Source: Linanthus parryae (lineage: Eukaryota; Streptophyta; Magnoliopsida; Ericales; Polemoniaceae). Taken from it: a stretch of DNA of 64,000 nt. Under the pieces are notes generated by a model. The model saw nothing but the letters and a program-made list of their open reading frames with translations. It made no database searches and had not been told where the DNA came from. Positions within the stretch are counted from its first letter, which is position 1. Every line of letters begins with the position of its first letter. The position numbers and the translations under genes are program-made. Shown piece after piece: positions 11,865 through 24,199 of the stretch. Where the stretch lies: the NCBI GenBank assembly GCA_023055425.1, contig JALGPY010000002.1, positions 114,526,088-114,590,087 on the forward strand, given 5' to 3'.

Positions 11865-14800
11865 CTAGAGCCAATCTGACGCATCTCGTATGCCCATGCT
11901 CCTAGTGTGTCCTACATGCTTCCACTGCACAAGCGGCTTTGTAAGTGGATCTGGGAGATTCTCATTTGTAGGAATCTTGCATATACGAACGTCTGCTCTA
12001 TCGATAATATCTCGAATCAGATGGAAATTCCTGAGCACGTGCTTGGATTTCTGTTGTGACCTTGGCTCCTTTGATTGCGCGATCGCCCCAGTGTTTTCAC
12101 AGTACAACTCAACTGGATCTGCAATGCTACGAACCACACCAAGTTCAGAAACAAACTTTCTGATCCAAATAGCTTCCTTTGCTGCACCATTTGCAGCAAT
12201 GTACTCAGCCTCTGTTGTAGAATAAGCTACCGTCTCTTGCTTGGAACTCTTCAGCTCACCGCTTCCCCATTCAGGCAAAACACGTATCCCGACTGTGATC
12301 TAAAGTCATCTCTGTCCGTTTGGAAGCTTGCATCCGTGTAACCCCTTACATGAAACTCCTCCTCACCGACAAATATCACGAAAGCATCCTTAGTTCTACT
12401 CAAGTACATTAGGAAGTTCTTGACTGCAATCCAGTGACTCTAACCTGGATTGGAATGGTATCTGCTTGTCATACTAAAGGCATATGACACATCTGGTCTA
12501 GTACATAACATGGCGTACATGATAGATCCTATGGCTGAGGCATAGGGAATTCTACTCATGCGTTCCTTCTCAATCTCATTGGAAGGACACCCACTCTTCG
12601 AAAGAGTGATTCCATGTGACAAGGGAAAGAATCCCTTCTTGGAATTTTGCATGTTGAACCGCTTCAACACCTTGTCAATATATGTACTTTGACTTAGGCC
12701 TAGCAGTCTTTTAGATCTATCTCTATAGATCTTTATACCGAATATATAGGTTGCTTCCCCTAAGTCCTTCATTGAGAAACATTTTCCTAGCCAATCTTTA
12801 ACAGATTGCAGCATGGGAACGTTGTTTCCAATGAGTAGTATGTCATCTACATACAAGACCAGAAAAGCTACATAGCTCCCACTAACCTTCTTGTAGACAC
12901 AAAACTAATCTTCGTTTCTGATGAAGCCAAACTCTTTGACTACTTCATCAAAACGTCGATTCCAACTCCTAGAAGCTTGCTTCAATCCATAGATGGATCG
13001 CTGCAGCTTACAGACTTTGTTGGCTTGCTTTGGATCTTCAAAACCCTCTGCCTGTATCATATACACGTCCTCGAGGACATTCACATAAAGGAATGCTGTT
13101 TTGACATCCATCTGTCAAATCTCATAGTCGTTGTATGCTGCAATTGCAAGTAGGATTCGGAAGGATTTGGTCATTCCAACTGGTGAAAAGGTTTCATCAT
13201 AGTCAATACCATGAATCCATGAATCTGTCTGAATCATTTAGCCACCAATAGGTAATCACATTACCATCCATGTTGATCTTCTTCTTGAAGACCCACTTGC
13301 ACCCTATGGGCCGCGCCCCTTCGGGTGGTTCCACAAAAGTCCATACTTTGTTGGTATACATGGATTCCATCTCCGATCTCATGGCTTCTAACCACTTCTG
13401 AGAGTCTGGCCCTTTCATGGCCTCTTCATAGGTAGTAGGCTCATCATCTATGAGCATCGTGTCACTGGAATCAATTACGATAAGTCCATACCTCTCGGGT
13501 TCCTGGCGCACTCTACTAGATCTACGAAGCTCTTGTGTTACCTGAACAAGCTGTTCCACAACTGCTTTTGGTTCATGTTCATTTTCCATAATCGGTTCAG
13601 TGATTTGTGGTTCTTGAATCTCTTCAAGTTCTACAGTCCTCCCACTTTCTTCTTTAGAGACAAACTCTCTTTCTAGAAACATGCTGGTCCGAGCAACAAA
13701 CACTTTGTTCTCGGTTGGATTGTAGAAGTAGTAACCCTTAGTTTCCTTAGGGTACCCCACAAATTTGCACTTATGGCGCTAGCTTGTCTGATTGTAAACG
13801 TTTTACATAGACATCGCAACCCCAAATCTTCATGAACGACAATGTGGGACGCCTCCCACTCCACATCTCATGTGATGTCTTCATGACTGATTTAGATGGA
13901 ACACGGTTAATTGTGAAATCTTCACTTAATATAGCATAGCCCCAAAATGATAATGGAAGATCGGTTTGACACATCATAGATCGAACCATATCTAATAGGG
14001 TTCGAGTCCTCCTCTCGGACACGCCATTCCATTGTGGCGTTACGGGTGGAGTGAGTTGGGACACGATCCCACACTCACTAAGATAGTCGTCAAACTCTTG
14101 GCTCAAGTATTCTCCTCCACGATCTGATCGTAGAGCCTTGATACTTTTGCCAAGTTGCTTCTCTACTTCACTTTTGAATTATTTGAACATTTCAAAGGAT
14201 TCGGATTTGGCCCTCATAAGGTACACAAATCCATATCTACTTTAATCATCAGTAAATGTAATGAAATAGACGTAACCACCCCTGGCAGGCGTGGCAAATG
14301 GCCCACACACATCAGTATGTATGAGCGCCAATTGCTCACTAGTCCTTTCTCCTTTTTTATTGAATGGGGACTTTGCCATTTTTCCCAATAAACAAGCCTC
14401 ACATTTCTCATATAATTTAAAATCAAATGAGTCTAGTAGTCCATCCTTATGGAGTCTAGATACACACTTCTCGTTTATCTGTCCTAAACGACAGTGCCAT
14501 AAGTAAGCAGGATTTAAATCATGTATTTTAATCCTCTTGGTATTAATGTTGTAGATAGGATTGCTTAGATCAAGGACATACAGTCCATTAAATAATTGCG
14601 CACTAAAATAGTGAATATTGTTAAAATAAAAGGAACAACAATTGTTCTTTATTGAAATAATAAAACCTTCCTTGTCCAAAAAAGAAATAGAAATAATGTT
14701 TCTGCTCATAGGAAGCACAAAATAGCAATTATTTAATTCTAGAACTAATCCTGAAGGCAGAGATAGCTCGCACACGCCTACGAACAACGCAGCAACCTTT

Positions 14801-15803
14801 GCTCCATTCCCAACGCGCAGATCTATCTCCCCTTTAGGCAATCTTCTACTTCTCTTTAGATGCTTCACATTTCAACAAATGTGAGATCCACATCCAGTAT
14901 CTAATACCCATGATGTAGAGACAGTTAAATTGAAATCTACAACAAATATACCTGGTGGTGGTGGAATCACTATTCCAAGCCTCTTGTCCTCCAGATATTT
15001 TGGGCAGTTCCTCCTCCAGTGTCCAGGCTGACTACAGTAGTGACACTCACCTTTAGCCACACCTTTGGCAATGCCACCAATAGGCTTAAGGGCAGGTTCC
15101 TTGGACTTGGAAACTGACTTGCCTTTGCCCTTGGAGGATAATGCAAACCTTTTGCCCTTTCCTTTCTGCACCATCATAATGGCCTTACCCTTACCCTTAT
15201 TGATGCTTTGTTCAGCTGTCCTCAACATATTGAGCAAATCTGGCAGTGTTTTCACGATCTCGTTCATGTTATAGTTCATGATGAACTCTCCATAACTCTC
15301 GGGCAACGATTGCAACACGAGATCGGTTGCCAACTCTTGGCCGACCGGGAACCCCAGTCGGGCGAGATTCTCCAAGTACCCGATCATAAAGAGTACATGG
15401 GGTCCCACCGGTTCACTTCTTCCAGATGACATTTGAACAATGCCTTAGAGACCTCATACCTCTCGACCCTTGCCTGCTCTTGGAAGAGCTGCTTCAGATG
15501 CTCGACCATATCGACAGCATTCATGTTTTCGCGTTGCTTCTGAAGCTCAGAAGTCATGGTGCATAGAATAAGGCAGGCCGCATCATTGGCGTCATCAACA
15601 CGCTTTTGATACGCCTTTAGGGATGCAGGGGTATTATTCTCTGGACCTTCTGGAACTTGCTCCTCCATTGCGTACAGTTTCTTCTCTTGCTTGAGAACGA
15701 TTCTCAAGTTTCTGTACCAATCAAGGAAGTTGGTTCCGGAGAGCTTGTCCTTCTCAAGGACAGATCGTAGGGAATGTTGTGAACTCGATGAATTGTTTGC
15801 CAT
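11865..15803 (-). pseudogene. Ang1 gag-pol remnant
   Basis: The order is gag (ATG at 15803), zinc knuckle CX2CX4HX4C (about 15041-15000), protease VLDTGCGSHIC (about 14908), integrase, reverse transcriptase with YVDD (about 12853) and RNase H with TEAEYIAANGAAKEA (about 12210). This single polyprotein copies the element RNA and inserts it. Lesions by comparison with Ang4: a frameshift near 15425, a TGA after the protease motif near 14874, a stop after FTDD near 14242, frame breaks near 13765 and 13200, another between 12905 and 12856, and a further stop or frame break between 12440 and 12278. It cannot act on its own. Confidence 0.88.
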
Positions 15804-17467
15804 TTGGAATTATACAAAAGGAAAATATGCAAGTTTTAGTATTTGTGAATTTTTGACTATATTCAATAATGGCTAGTTTATCAAATATATCTCCCACTAT
15901 TTTTCTACGGATTAATAACCCTCAAGATATTAATGCGGAAAATATCCTTTTATTTTCTAGTGGGCCAAGATCCATGTTTCATCTCCTTATGAGCTTGCTT
16001 TGGCAAGTCACCCATAATTTGACTACTTTAGGTAGGAACAATTCCAATTGCATCCCTTATGCAACTCTTGGTTCAATTGGGCAAATAACTTCTTATTTAT
16101 CCATCCGCATGGATAATCCCAATTGATTGTCTCTAGGTTTTAATCCCAGTAAACACCTAGTTGCGTCCAACCTCTTACTTAAACAATTTTCACACGAGGT
16201 GCGCCATCGCATCCCATCATTATTAACCAAGTCGCCATGCTTTGGCACGCACGATCTTGGGAAATCATAATGATGATGAGTGTTTAAATAACGAGAAGAC
16301 AAAACGCAATATTTGAATTTTGTGGGATTCTCAAATTTGATTTTTAATTGTTTTTTTTTTTGATCCATATCAACTGATCTATCTATTTGAGTTTGGGCAC
16401 AGCTCCAAATAATAGATCTGGGTTGTCTAATTATCTTATTATCCTAATTGCAAGCATCATTCACACACCAACCACAAAATAATAAGACAATAATATAAAC
16501 AACCACAAAACAAAATAAAACGTGATGTGAATATGGCCTTTTCTAGACTAAGATAATTCCAAGCCAATGGAATTATCTATGAACCCTAAAAGCAAACACA
16601 TCTCCATGCGTCTTCATCTTTTGGTCCATTCTTCATAGTCATGTGGAAAGCTCCATGCTCCATCTTTTGTGGTTTCCTTGGCTTTGGGCTTCTTTTCTTC
16701 AATCTTGGCTAACAATCTATTCTATCTAGCACTAGCTAACCTATATAAATAAAATAAATCTCAGAAGTTGAGAAAAAAAATTGGCTCGCAGGCCATAAAA
16801 CCCTAATTAATTATTACAATTAATTGATCAACTCGCATGCCGTAAACCAAAACACAAAATTAAACAATCACACCAAACCACATCCTAAGGCCATATCCAA
16901 TCACCATGCGATTTTCACATAAACAATTAAAATCCAATTTTAACGCGCTTGGTCAATTTTAATTGATTTTAGGATTTTCTGGGGTTAAAACGGTCCATGG
17001 GGCTCAATAATCAAATTGCCCGGACCCCAAAAGAGGACCACCAAGGCATTGGGTCGGCCGGCCCCTAGCCCACACGGCTAGGCCGTGGGCTACGGCTGCC
17101 CCGTCCCCTTGGTCGTCCCTTGCTTGGGCGGCGAGCAAGGAGGGGCGGTCCCCTAGGGGGGCCGAATCTCCTTTTGGAGTTGTTTCCAAAACAAATCCCT
17201 TTCTTGGTGCCCAAGTTTTGTTGTTTCCTTGTATGAGAAGAACTCCTTCTTTCCATAGGATGCCCAAACCCTAGATCTAAGATCCTAAAATTTCTCAAAC
17301 TCACTAATTCAAGCATCCAATGCAAAAACTAGGTCTTGTTATGATTGGTTATTGACAAATTTTATCATATTCTTGATTTGTCTTGTTTTACGCGATAAAA
17401 AATAAATTTAAAGTGTAAAATTATCAAAACGTAACACATAAACCACGTTTATGCTCTACGACCTGTG
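15804..17467 (-). other. Leader region of Ang1 between PBS and gag
   Basis: It is about 1.66 kb, the same size as in Ang4 (40544-42214), and matches it throughout. No gene is seen. The part near 17050-17170 is GC-rich; the rest is AT-rich. It probably holds the packaging and translation signals, which cannot be read directly. Confidence 0.7.
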
Positions 17468-17479
17468 GCTCTGATACCA
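17468..17479 (-). promoter_or_regulatory. Primer binding site of Ang1
   Basis: The minus strand reads TGGTATCAGAGC, one base inside the 5' LTR. It matches the 3' end of the initiator methionine tRNA, as in most Ty1/copia elements. Confidence 0.9.
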
Positions 17480-17480
17480 C

Positions 17481-18879
17481 TGTAGGGTTTTGATCATGGA
17501 TACGCAGCGGAAAAACATAATTTATCCATGCAATACCCTCCAAGGATCACAGGACAAGAGACATAACGATGGTAAGGGAAGAAATCAAGTTACACACTTT
17601 AGGGTTTCTCCTTTGATGACTTGTAACGTGAATTGTGTCACGTTCTCTATAGTTGATCCACGCCTAGAGTTGAGATCTAGATCTTCCTTCTCCTTTGTGC
17701 TAGCCTGGAACAGAGGAAGAGGAAGAAGAAATCACCCAACACGAGGCAATAAGGAGGTGGCGTCCTCCTTGTTGGGCCGACGGGAAGGGGGCGGCGGCAA
17801 GGGGGGCGTTCGGCCTTCCTTGCTTGCTTGCTCTCTCTCCTTTTGTTCTCTCCCACTCAAGTTATGAACTAAAGGCTCATAAGTCTGGGAAGGAAGGAAG
17901 GAAGGATCATCCTTTATATAGTCCAACAAAACCTTGTAAACTACCTAAAGGACCTATTCTAGTCCTACTAGAATTCGGTTTATTCCGTTCCTTGCAAATT
18001 AGTCCTGCTAAGTTTGCAAGGTGTTGCAAAGTGATCCTTCTAATTAATTAATCCTATTAATTAATTTCCAAATCTAGTTCAACTCTATATAGCGTGTGAC
18101 CTCATAAGTTCTATCTAGTTGGTAGCAACAATTTGCTAACATGGAGCGGTTTCTAGCAAAACATCCATTCTAGCCAACTAATAGAATAGTCATCCGACAA
18201 ACCTTGTACAAATAATTGTCTCATCCTTTGTCTCTATATCCGGATTGGACACGAGACATACCATTGACACTCGTATATCCAATCCATAGTTTCTCGATCC
18301 ATGGGAATAGCCTTATTCGTGCAAATAACATCAATATCCTATATTGATTTATTTGAGTCTGGCCAGACATTCTATAAGCACTATCCCTCGAGTGGCCTAG
18401 GATATTTGATCCCGTTATGTGGAAGGGACAAATTCTATCTACGTCCACTACGATCTCTAAGAATTATTTTATCCGGTACACGCCTTTATAACTACCCAGT
18501 TACGGTGTAGCGTTTGACGCTACCAAAATCACAATAATCCACGACTAGAATATATAGCGACTTCAAGTCTAAGGATGACAATACCATTGCACCGCAAGAA
18601 GCACTCGTGACTTAACATAACTTGTATGTAGCCTTCTTGGAGATGGGTCAATCCGGTGCGCCATTACCCTTAATGCACACCCATGTGTTGGATAATGATA
18701 TCCCTATATCAATCCAACCCCATACTAGCCTATAGATGATTGTCCTATTAATCATTATACTGGACTAGGGATATTTAAGATAAACAACACAATTGTAAAT
18801 CTAGGACTTCATTATATTAAATATCAAATAAATAATACAATGAATGTTGTAGCCAAAATAAATTCATACTAAACTAGAT
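17481..18879 (-). repeat. 5' LTR of Ang1
   Basis: It matches 10478-11850 and ends exactly one base before the PBS. The outer edge stops at AAACTAGAT (18879) instead of running on to TGTTGGAATAGATGCCC, so about 22 bp are lost or replaced where it meets the older LTR piece at 18880. Confidence 0.88.
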
Positions 18880-19048
18880 GAGGCAATCCTTATTCATTGT
18901 GATGGTCCTAATAACCACTAGACTTGACTAGGGATAATTTAAGATGAAAACAATTTCAATCTAAGGACTTCATTATATTAATATCTTCATATCTAATAAA
19001 ATTATTAGTCTAGCCAAAACAACGTTCACACTAAAATAGATTGCATCT
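18880..19048 (-). repeat. Older Angela-like LTR fragment
   Basis: It resembles the first 170 bp of the Angela-like LTRs in minus orientation (blocks ACTAGGGATAATTTAAGAT, CTAAGGACTTCATTATATTA, AGATTGCATCTAGG) but with many changes. It stops at GATTGCATCTAGG, short of the expected LTR tip. It is a separate, older insertion or duplication. Confidence 0.6.
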
Positions 19049-19104
19049 AGGTGATACACCAACATTGCCATACTTCTTTGAGTTTTGGGGTCAAATATCA
19101 CATA

Positions 19105-19800
19105 CATGATGGCACCCCTCTTGATGATGGCCCAACTTGCAGATTCTTACTTGGAGGTTTACAACATTTGTCCTTTTCTCGTCCTGATATATACTTTGCA
19201 GTCAATCATCTTTGTCAATTCATGCACTGTCCTACATATGTTCATTTTCTTGGCGCCAAATGTATTTTTAGTTATTTGCAGGGCACAAAATATCATGGGC
19301 TTCACTATCAAAAAGGGCATCTACCCGTTTAGGCTACTCAGACGCTAATTGGGCCGGAAATCCAACGGATCGCTGGTCCGCTTCAGGATTTGTAATTTTT
19401 CATGGCCCCAATCACATGCATTGGGCCTCGAAGAAATAATCCACAGTGGACCGCTCCTCTACAGAAGCAGAATACATGGCATTACCATCTACAACTGCAG
19501 AACTGAGTTGATTACTCTTGTTGTTTAATTGACTTCACATTCAAATTCCTTCTATTATCCTTCCATCTATTGTGAAAATCAATCTTCTTTTGCAATGTCA
19601 TTTAATCCAATCTTTCACGCTCGCACAAAACATGTCGAAATTGGTTATCATTTTCTGCGAGAGAATGTTCTACTACGTAACATTGGTGTTTCTTTTGTCT
19701 CACGTTAGGAGCAGCTTGCTGATATTCTCACAAAGGGACTGCCAGCTCAACACTTTTCCAGTATAAAGCACAAACTCTTGGTCTCCTACCTCCCATAAGT
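19105..19800 (+). pseudogene. Copia RT end and RNase H remnant
   Basis: The first frame reads FLLGGLQHLSFSRPDIYFAV and on to FSYLQGTKYHGLHY (about 19143-19307). A frame change gives YSDANWAGNPTDRWSASGF (19334-19390), a stop after WASKK, STEAEYMA-like sequence near 19458, FHARTKHVEIGYHFL near 19613, and a final LPAQHFSSIKHKLL-type end near 19740-19775. The active-site DA and EAE parts are recognisable. Stops and frameshifts make it inactive. Confidence 0.75.
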
Positions 19801-19809
19801 TTGAGGGAG

Positions 19810-20078
19810 TGTAGTAGGAATAATACACACTTTAGGATATCTTTTAAGTCTATTAGATTTTCATAGGTCTATATGTAATTTTTCGCTTAACTCTCTGTAC
19901 CATTGGCAAACGGTCACATGACAGGTGGGTAACCATGGTCTAGTCCTAACCATGGTTTAGCAACCCTCATAATCTGTATGTTGTCTTGGTTAGGGTTTTT
20001 CTATGGAAGGAATACGAAAGCATTACGTCGTTTTGCATTCTTCTGTTCTTCGTATTCTCTGTCATTCATGAATATACA
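19810..20078 (+). repeat. Short 3' LTR of the Ale-like copia element
   Basis: It follows the RNase H end and a purine-rich AGTTTGAGGGAG tract, starts TGTAGTAGGAAT and ends ..ATATACA, about 269 bp. The edges are by eye; no partner LTR is present. Confidence 0.5.
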
Positions 20079-20589
20079 TTAAGGGATTTTTTTAAGACGT
20101 GTATATATGCATTTTATTAGTCTTGTTACTCTTGATAAATATATGTCTCTCTTTGCCGTGTATGTAGTTAGCTCGATTTCGGCTAGCAAACCACGTAAAC
20201 TTTGTGTTTTCTCGTTTCTTTCATCGTTCGTGAGGCGGACACACTCTAACAACCCTATCATACAAAATGATGTACAAGGTTAAGGAACTAGAAATTTCTT
20301 TTAAGAAGTTAGAACTTTAAACCCACTATTGAATATTGTTCTTTACTGTCACTCGAAGCTTATGGGTTCAAATAAATAAGAGTTAACACAAATAAGGTCA
20401 ATTTGGCTTAAAACACATAACATATAATCAATATTGGTATTCATTGCCCACAAAAACTAGTTTGATATTTCTTGGATCATAGGAATGTTTCTTGCCACCA
20501 TTGAATCAAAACACCATTGTCCGAGCTTGGTGTTTCTAACTATACAAATAAAGAAATAGACATTCGTCCTTCAACATGTTTATGTCCTA
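20079..20589. other. Downstream region of the BTB gene
   Basis: This AT-rich sequence has no supported gene. Its right part should hold the 3' UTR and polyadenylation signals of the minus-strand BTB gene. No single signal stands out. Confidence 0.4.
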
Positions 20590-22269
20590 TCAAACCCCAG
20601 CTCTTTTATTTTTTATATCCAAGAAGGACGCTCGCGTAATCTGCACAGTCAAATGAGGGTTCTTAAGCGCAAAAGCATCAAACCTAGCTGCGAAAACTAT
20701 ATCCTCCATATTCCTTACTATGAAGTTGAGGGCAGTCTCTTTTAAACTGTGGTTAGAACAAACATCTGAGATCTCAAGAACATTGAGAGCATTGGAGGTG
20801 TTCAAGGAACCAAGCATTTGGTTTTCACAAAACTTGTAAAGAAATGGAATATCATATTTGTCTGCTGCTACTGACAGCGAGTAGACGTGTTTTTCAATCT
20901 TTTCTTTTGGCAAGCTTCCACTGTAAAGGAACTCGAGAAGAGACTCCAACTCCTCGTAGTTCAATTCAGGAAGAGTTATACTTTCATTCACCGGAGCCTT
21001 GCATTCGTCTGAGTCTAGCATGTTCCTAAATATGGTGGATCTTGTTGCCTACTCCCACAATTTAAAAACACACAAAAAGAAAAAAAGAAAAAAGCTTGGT
21101 CAGATATGCGACACATACAACTGGGTAACTAACGAACATTATAAATTCAAGGTCATAATCGATGGTGAAGTGAGAGTTAAGTACCAGTAATGCTCTATGT
21201 GCGGGAATAGGAGTTTCTTCGTTGCCAGGCTTCACTAGAATATCAGTATGGATCTGTTCTCTAAACGAGGTATCGAATCCGCTCAAGAATGTTAGTTTCT
21301 CGTTGATTTGCTCCTCCATTTCCTTCATTTCTTTTACCCATTTCAATGCATTTGCCAATCCCTGCGATTACAGAATTTAACTGAGACTTGGAAATAAATT
21401 TTGTTTTGAATAGAGATTGCTGTTACAGACAGAAAAGAGCACAGTTCTGCTACCCCGATATAGTTGTAAGAATAGCTTGTCTATTTTGCAAAGCTTAAAC
21501 TAATAATTAAAAGGAGAACCAAAATAGAACACTGAAGAGTTAATTAAAAAAAATAACTAAATAAGGTTATTTTTATCATTCTCCTTCAAAGATTTGAAGC
21601 TTACAACCATCTGACAGTATGTAATGACGTTTATTTGTTTTCCTAACAAGTAGTGTTTTAGTAGACATGCAAAAATTACGTTTACCGCTGTCTTTTCTTT
21701 ATAAAATCTTTCGTTGCATGTGGAAAAAGAAAACTACGTTCCTTTTCCCGTAAAAGTATCTTAATTACGGGAGATTCTTTTTTAAGGTTGGGCTCTCGGC
21801 CAACTATCCCAGCAAAATTTATCAAACCATAGTAACTGAAAAAGATTGTGTGGAAATGAAACCTAAGGAACTGAAAAGGTAGCTTGTCCAACAACTACGC
21901 TAACAAACTTGCAATGTAGAGTAACATTAACCCAGAAAAATTACAAAAACTAGAGCACAACTGCAATCACAAAACTCTGCACTAACGGGACTTACATGGT
22001 TATGAAAACCCAATAAAAATTAAACGTGAAACCAAATACATGCATAACCATTGTGTTTCATAAAGACACGTAAAATAAGAACGAACCTTGGATGAATTGA
22101 GGGAAGACGATAGAGAACAATTGGTCGATTTATCCATGACAGGCTTATCAGTTTCGATCTTGTTCGTGATGGCGAGCAAACTTCTTGCTCCTTCGAAGCA
22201 GGCGGCACATATGGTGTTCCTCGGCGGTCGTAGAATAAACGGCATCGTGGTGCATATTGAGCAATCCAT
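20590..22269 (-). CDS. BTB/POZ domain protein (three exons)
   Basis: Exons on the minus strand are 22269-22087, 21361-21185 and 21048-20590, with GT..AG introns of 725 and 136 bp and frame kept at both joins, giving 272 codons. Exon 1 (61 residues) has two CXXC pairs (C3/C6, C21/C24), a zinc-finger-like start. Exon 2 and the start of exon 3 carry the BTB fold: TDILVKPG, then IPAHRALL, then FRNMLDS, then LPELNYEELESLLEFLYSG. The rest (VYSLSVAADKYDIPFLYKFCE onward) is a short BACK-like helical part. Arabidopsis has such small BTB proteins (At3g56230-like, from memory). BTB proteins usually dimerise and often bind cullin-3 as substrate adaptors, but the target is unknown. No lesion is seen. It is the only intact host gene in the window. 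Confidence 0.9.
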
Positions 22270-22397
22270 TTTCGGTTGGCCAAGAAGAAGATGAAGAGGT
22301 TTCTGTTCTTTACAACTGTATTTTTATAGCTGGAGTTTATCTTTCCTTCTTTATAAATGGAATATAGATGAGTTTGGTCAAGTTTGTTTATTAACAA
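22270..22397 (-). promoter_or_regulatory. Core promoter region of the BTB gene
   Basis: Two TATA-like boxes lie upstream on the minus strand: ATTTATAAAG near 22349-22359 and CTATAAAAATA near 22319-22329. The first leaves room for a 5' UTR of about 50 bases. No transcription start is proved. Confidence 0.4.
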
Positions 22398-24199
22398 ACA
22401 AGCAATAAAGAAATGAACGGATTAGGCGAATATAAATTGGTATGGCTACTATAATTGAGTTTTTTCTTTGTCACTAGTTTATTACTTCATCTTAATGCGT
22501 GGGGTAAGTGTATTCATAATATTTGTGCATTGTGTAGGGTATACTCCATGCATGTATCAAACCAGTGACTGTTATATCCTTTAATTAAAGGAGAGGGGTA
22601 GACATATATATACGACTTCATCATCCATTAAGATCTTTTTCTTGCTCAGCGTCTCTTACATGCTTGATGCTTTGTCATAGCTTCAATCATATGGAGGATT
22701 TTCAGTTAATGATAATGTTTATTTGTTCTAGGCTTTTGTTGTCAATGCAGTAGAAAATTATAGAAATTATGCTCGATCAAGTTATGGCATATTTTAAGTG
22801 ACGTCTTATTTGCGCAAACTTGTATTTATCATGGATCTTTTGTATTTTCACTGGGAACACATCCTCAATTCCTATAGTAACCTCCAAGTGGGTAATCGGA
22901 GACATTTTTGGCTATGAACCAGCTGATAATAAATAAAATTTAAGAAAGAAACAAGAGGATGTTGTAAAAGGAAGAGAAGCATTGGTGGAGGGTAAAAGAG
23001 TCCAAACACATGACATCGGGGTGTTTGTTTGGTGGCCATGTCTTTTTGGAGTGCGTCTTAAACAAAGGTGGGAGAGTTTCTTAAATTTAACAAAATTAGG
23101 GGGTTTAGTTAGGGAATGAGTGGAAAAGGACTTTCCAACCTTGTCACAGCAAATATGATCTGCACGTCCTTAATTAATCAGCAACCTCTTCCTTGACAAG
23201 GACAAGTACCCATTACCCACCCCTAGAGAATCTATTCTTTCCAGCCTGCCTGGATATTTCTTTTTCCAATAGAACCTACTTGGAGATAGGGAATCACAAA
23301 CCCCACCAAAGTTTTTGCCGTTATTATGAAATTGGTCGTTATTTAGTTGGAATATAAAGAAAACCATATACTACTTGCTGCACTGATATGACGTTCAAAC
23401 TACAAAATGAACTGCTCTGTATTGGTCTGCATTTCAAGTAACCATTCGAAAAGTTAAATGTTCCATAATCATTAACTTATGCAACATCTGGTATTACGAT
23501 AATGAATTGACGACGACCATTTGTTGGCGTTGACGTAGTCAGCAGAAATTCCTTTCATTTTTCATGTACATGATTCTACCAACCAATGGGGTTCATGATT
23601 GATTCCAATAATAAGAATTTTGGTGCCATTTTATTATGCTGTTGACGCTGAAACTAATCATAGCAATGGATCAAATACAGTAGAAACCACAAACGGAAAG
23701 ATATAAATACATCGAAAACGTCTCTAGGATTGGAAGAAAAGTTCAATAATCAATCAATTGTCCAATCATGTCCACAAGTCGGACAGTTATAGCCGAATAC
23801 CATAATTTTGCCAAATTAGCATAAAATCAGGAAATAGACCCAAACCCCATTAGCATTATGGAAAGAAACACGCACACGAAATTTTGACCAAGCACGAGTT
23901 AAAATTGAAGTCCTAATCAACAATTGAGATATTACCACACAAGGGAAAAAAAAAAAAAAAACGGTCGTTCAGCTAGTGAAACTGTGGAATTTTTGGTAAA
24001 GACGGACCCTAATGGGTCTCCAACTTTGAAACCATGTGCGTCTCTTCGAAAGCTTTCCGTTTGGGGTCGCAATCGTAATTCTAAGGTTTGTAGCCAAAGT
24101 TATGTTTAAAACAGCACGACGACTCCAGAAGCTGCAATTTCTTCTCTCCCTTGCACTTATCTCCAATATCATGTTAGAAAGCGCCAAATTTGTTGCGTC
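22398..24199. other. Unique intergenic DNA
   Basis: No credible ORF, tRNA or repeat pair is seen on either strand. It is AT-rich, with a run of A at about 23946-23961. The short ORFs near 23170-23367 and 23924-24227 show no recognisable motif. It may hold distal control sequence of the BTB gene. Confidence 0.4.

Larger units (their letters stand above)
10478..18879 (-). mobile_element. Ang1: Angela-like Ty1/copia element, defective
   Basis: Order on the minus strand is 5' LTR 17481-18879, PBS 17468-17479, leader, broken gag-pol 15803-11865, polypurine tract 11851-11861, 3' LTR 10478-11850. The LTR start (TGTTGGAATAGATGCCC), the LTR end (ACCCTACA) and the PBS TGGTATCAGAGC are those of the Angela/BARE group. 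Both outer tips are missing: about 60 bp of the 3' LTR end and about 22 bp of the 5' LTR start. No target duplication can be read. Confidence 0.88.
19049..20078 (+). mobile_element. 3' end of a Ty1/copia (Ale/Retrofit-like) element
   Basis: It holds the end of a reverse transcriptase, a broken RNase H and a short 3' LTR. The sequence SRPDIYFAVNHLCQFMH and the RNase H order are typical of copia elements with small LTRs. The 5' part is missing: the left edge lies against an Angela-like LTR fragment. Confidence 0.7.
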
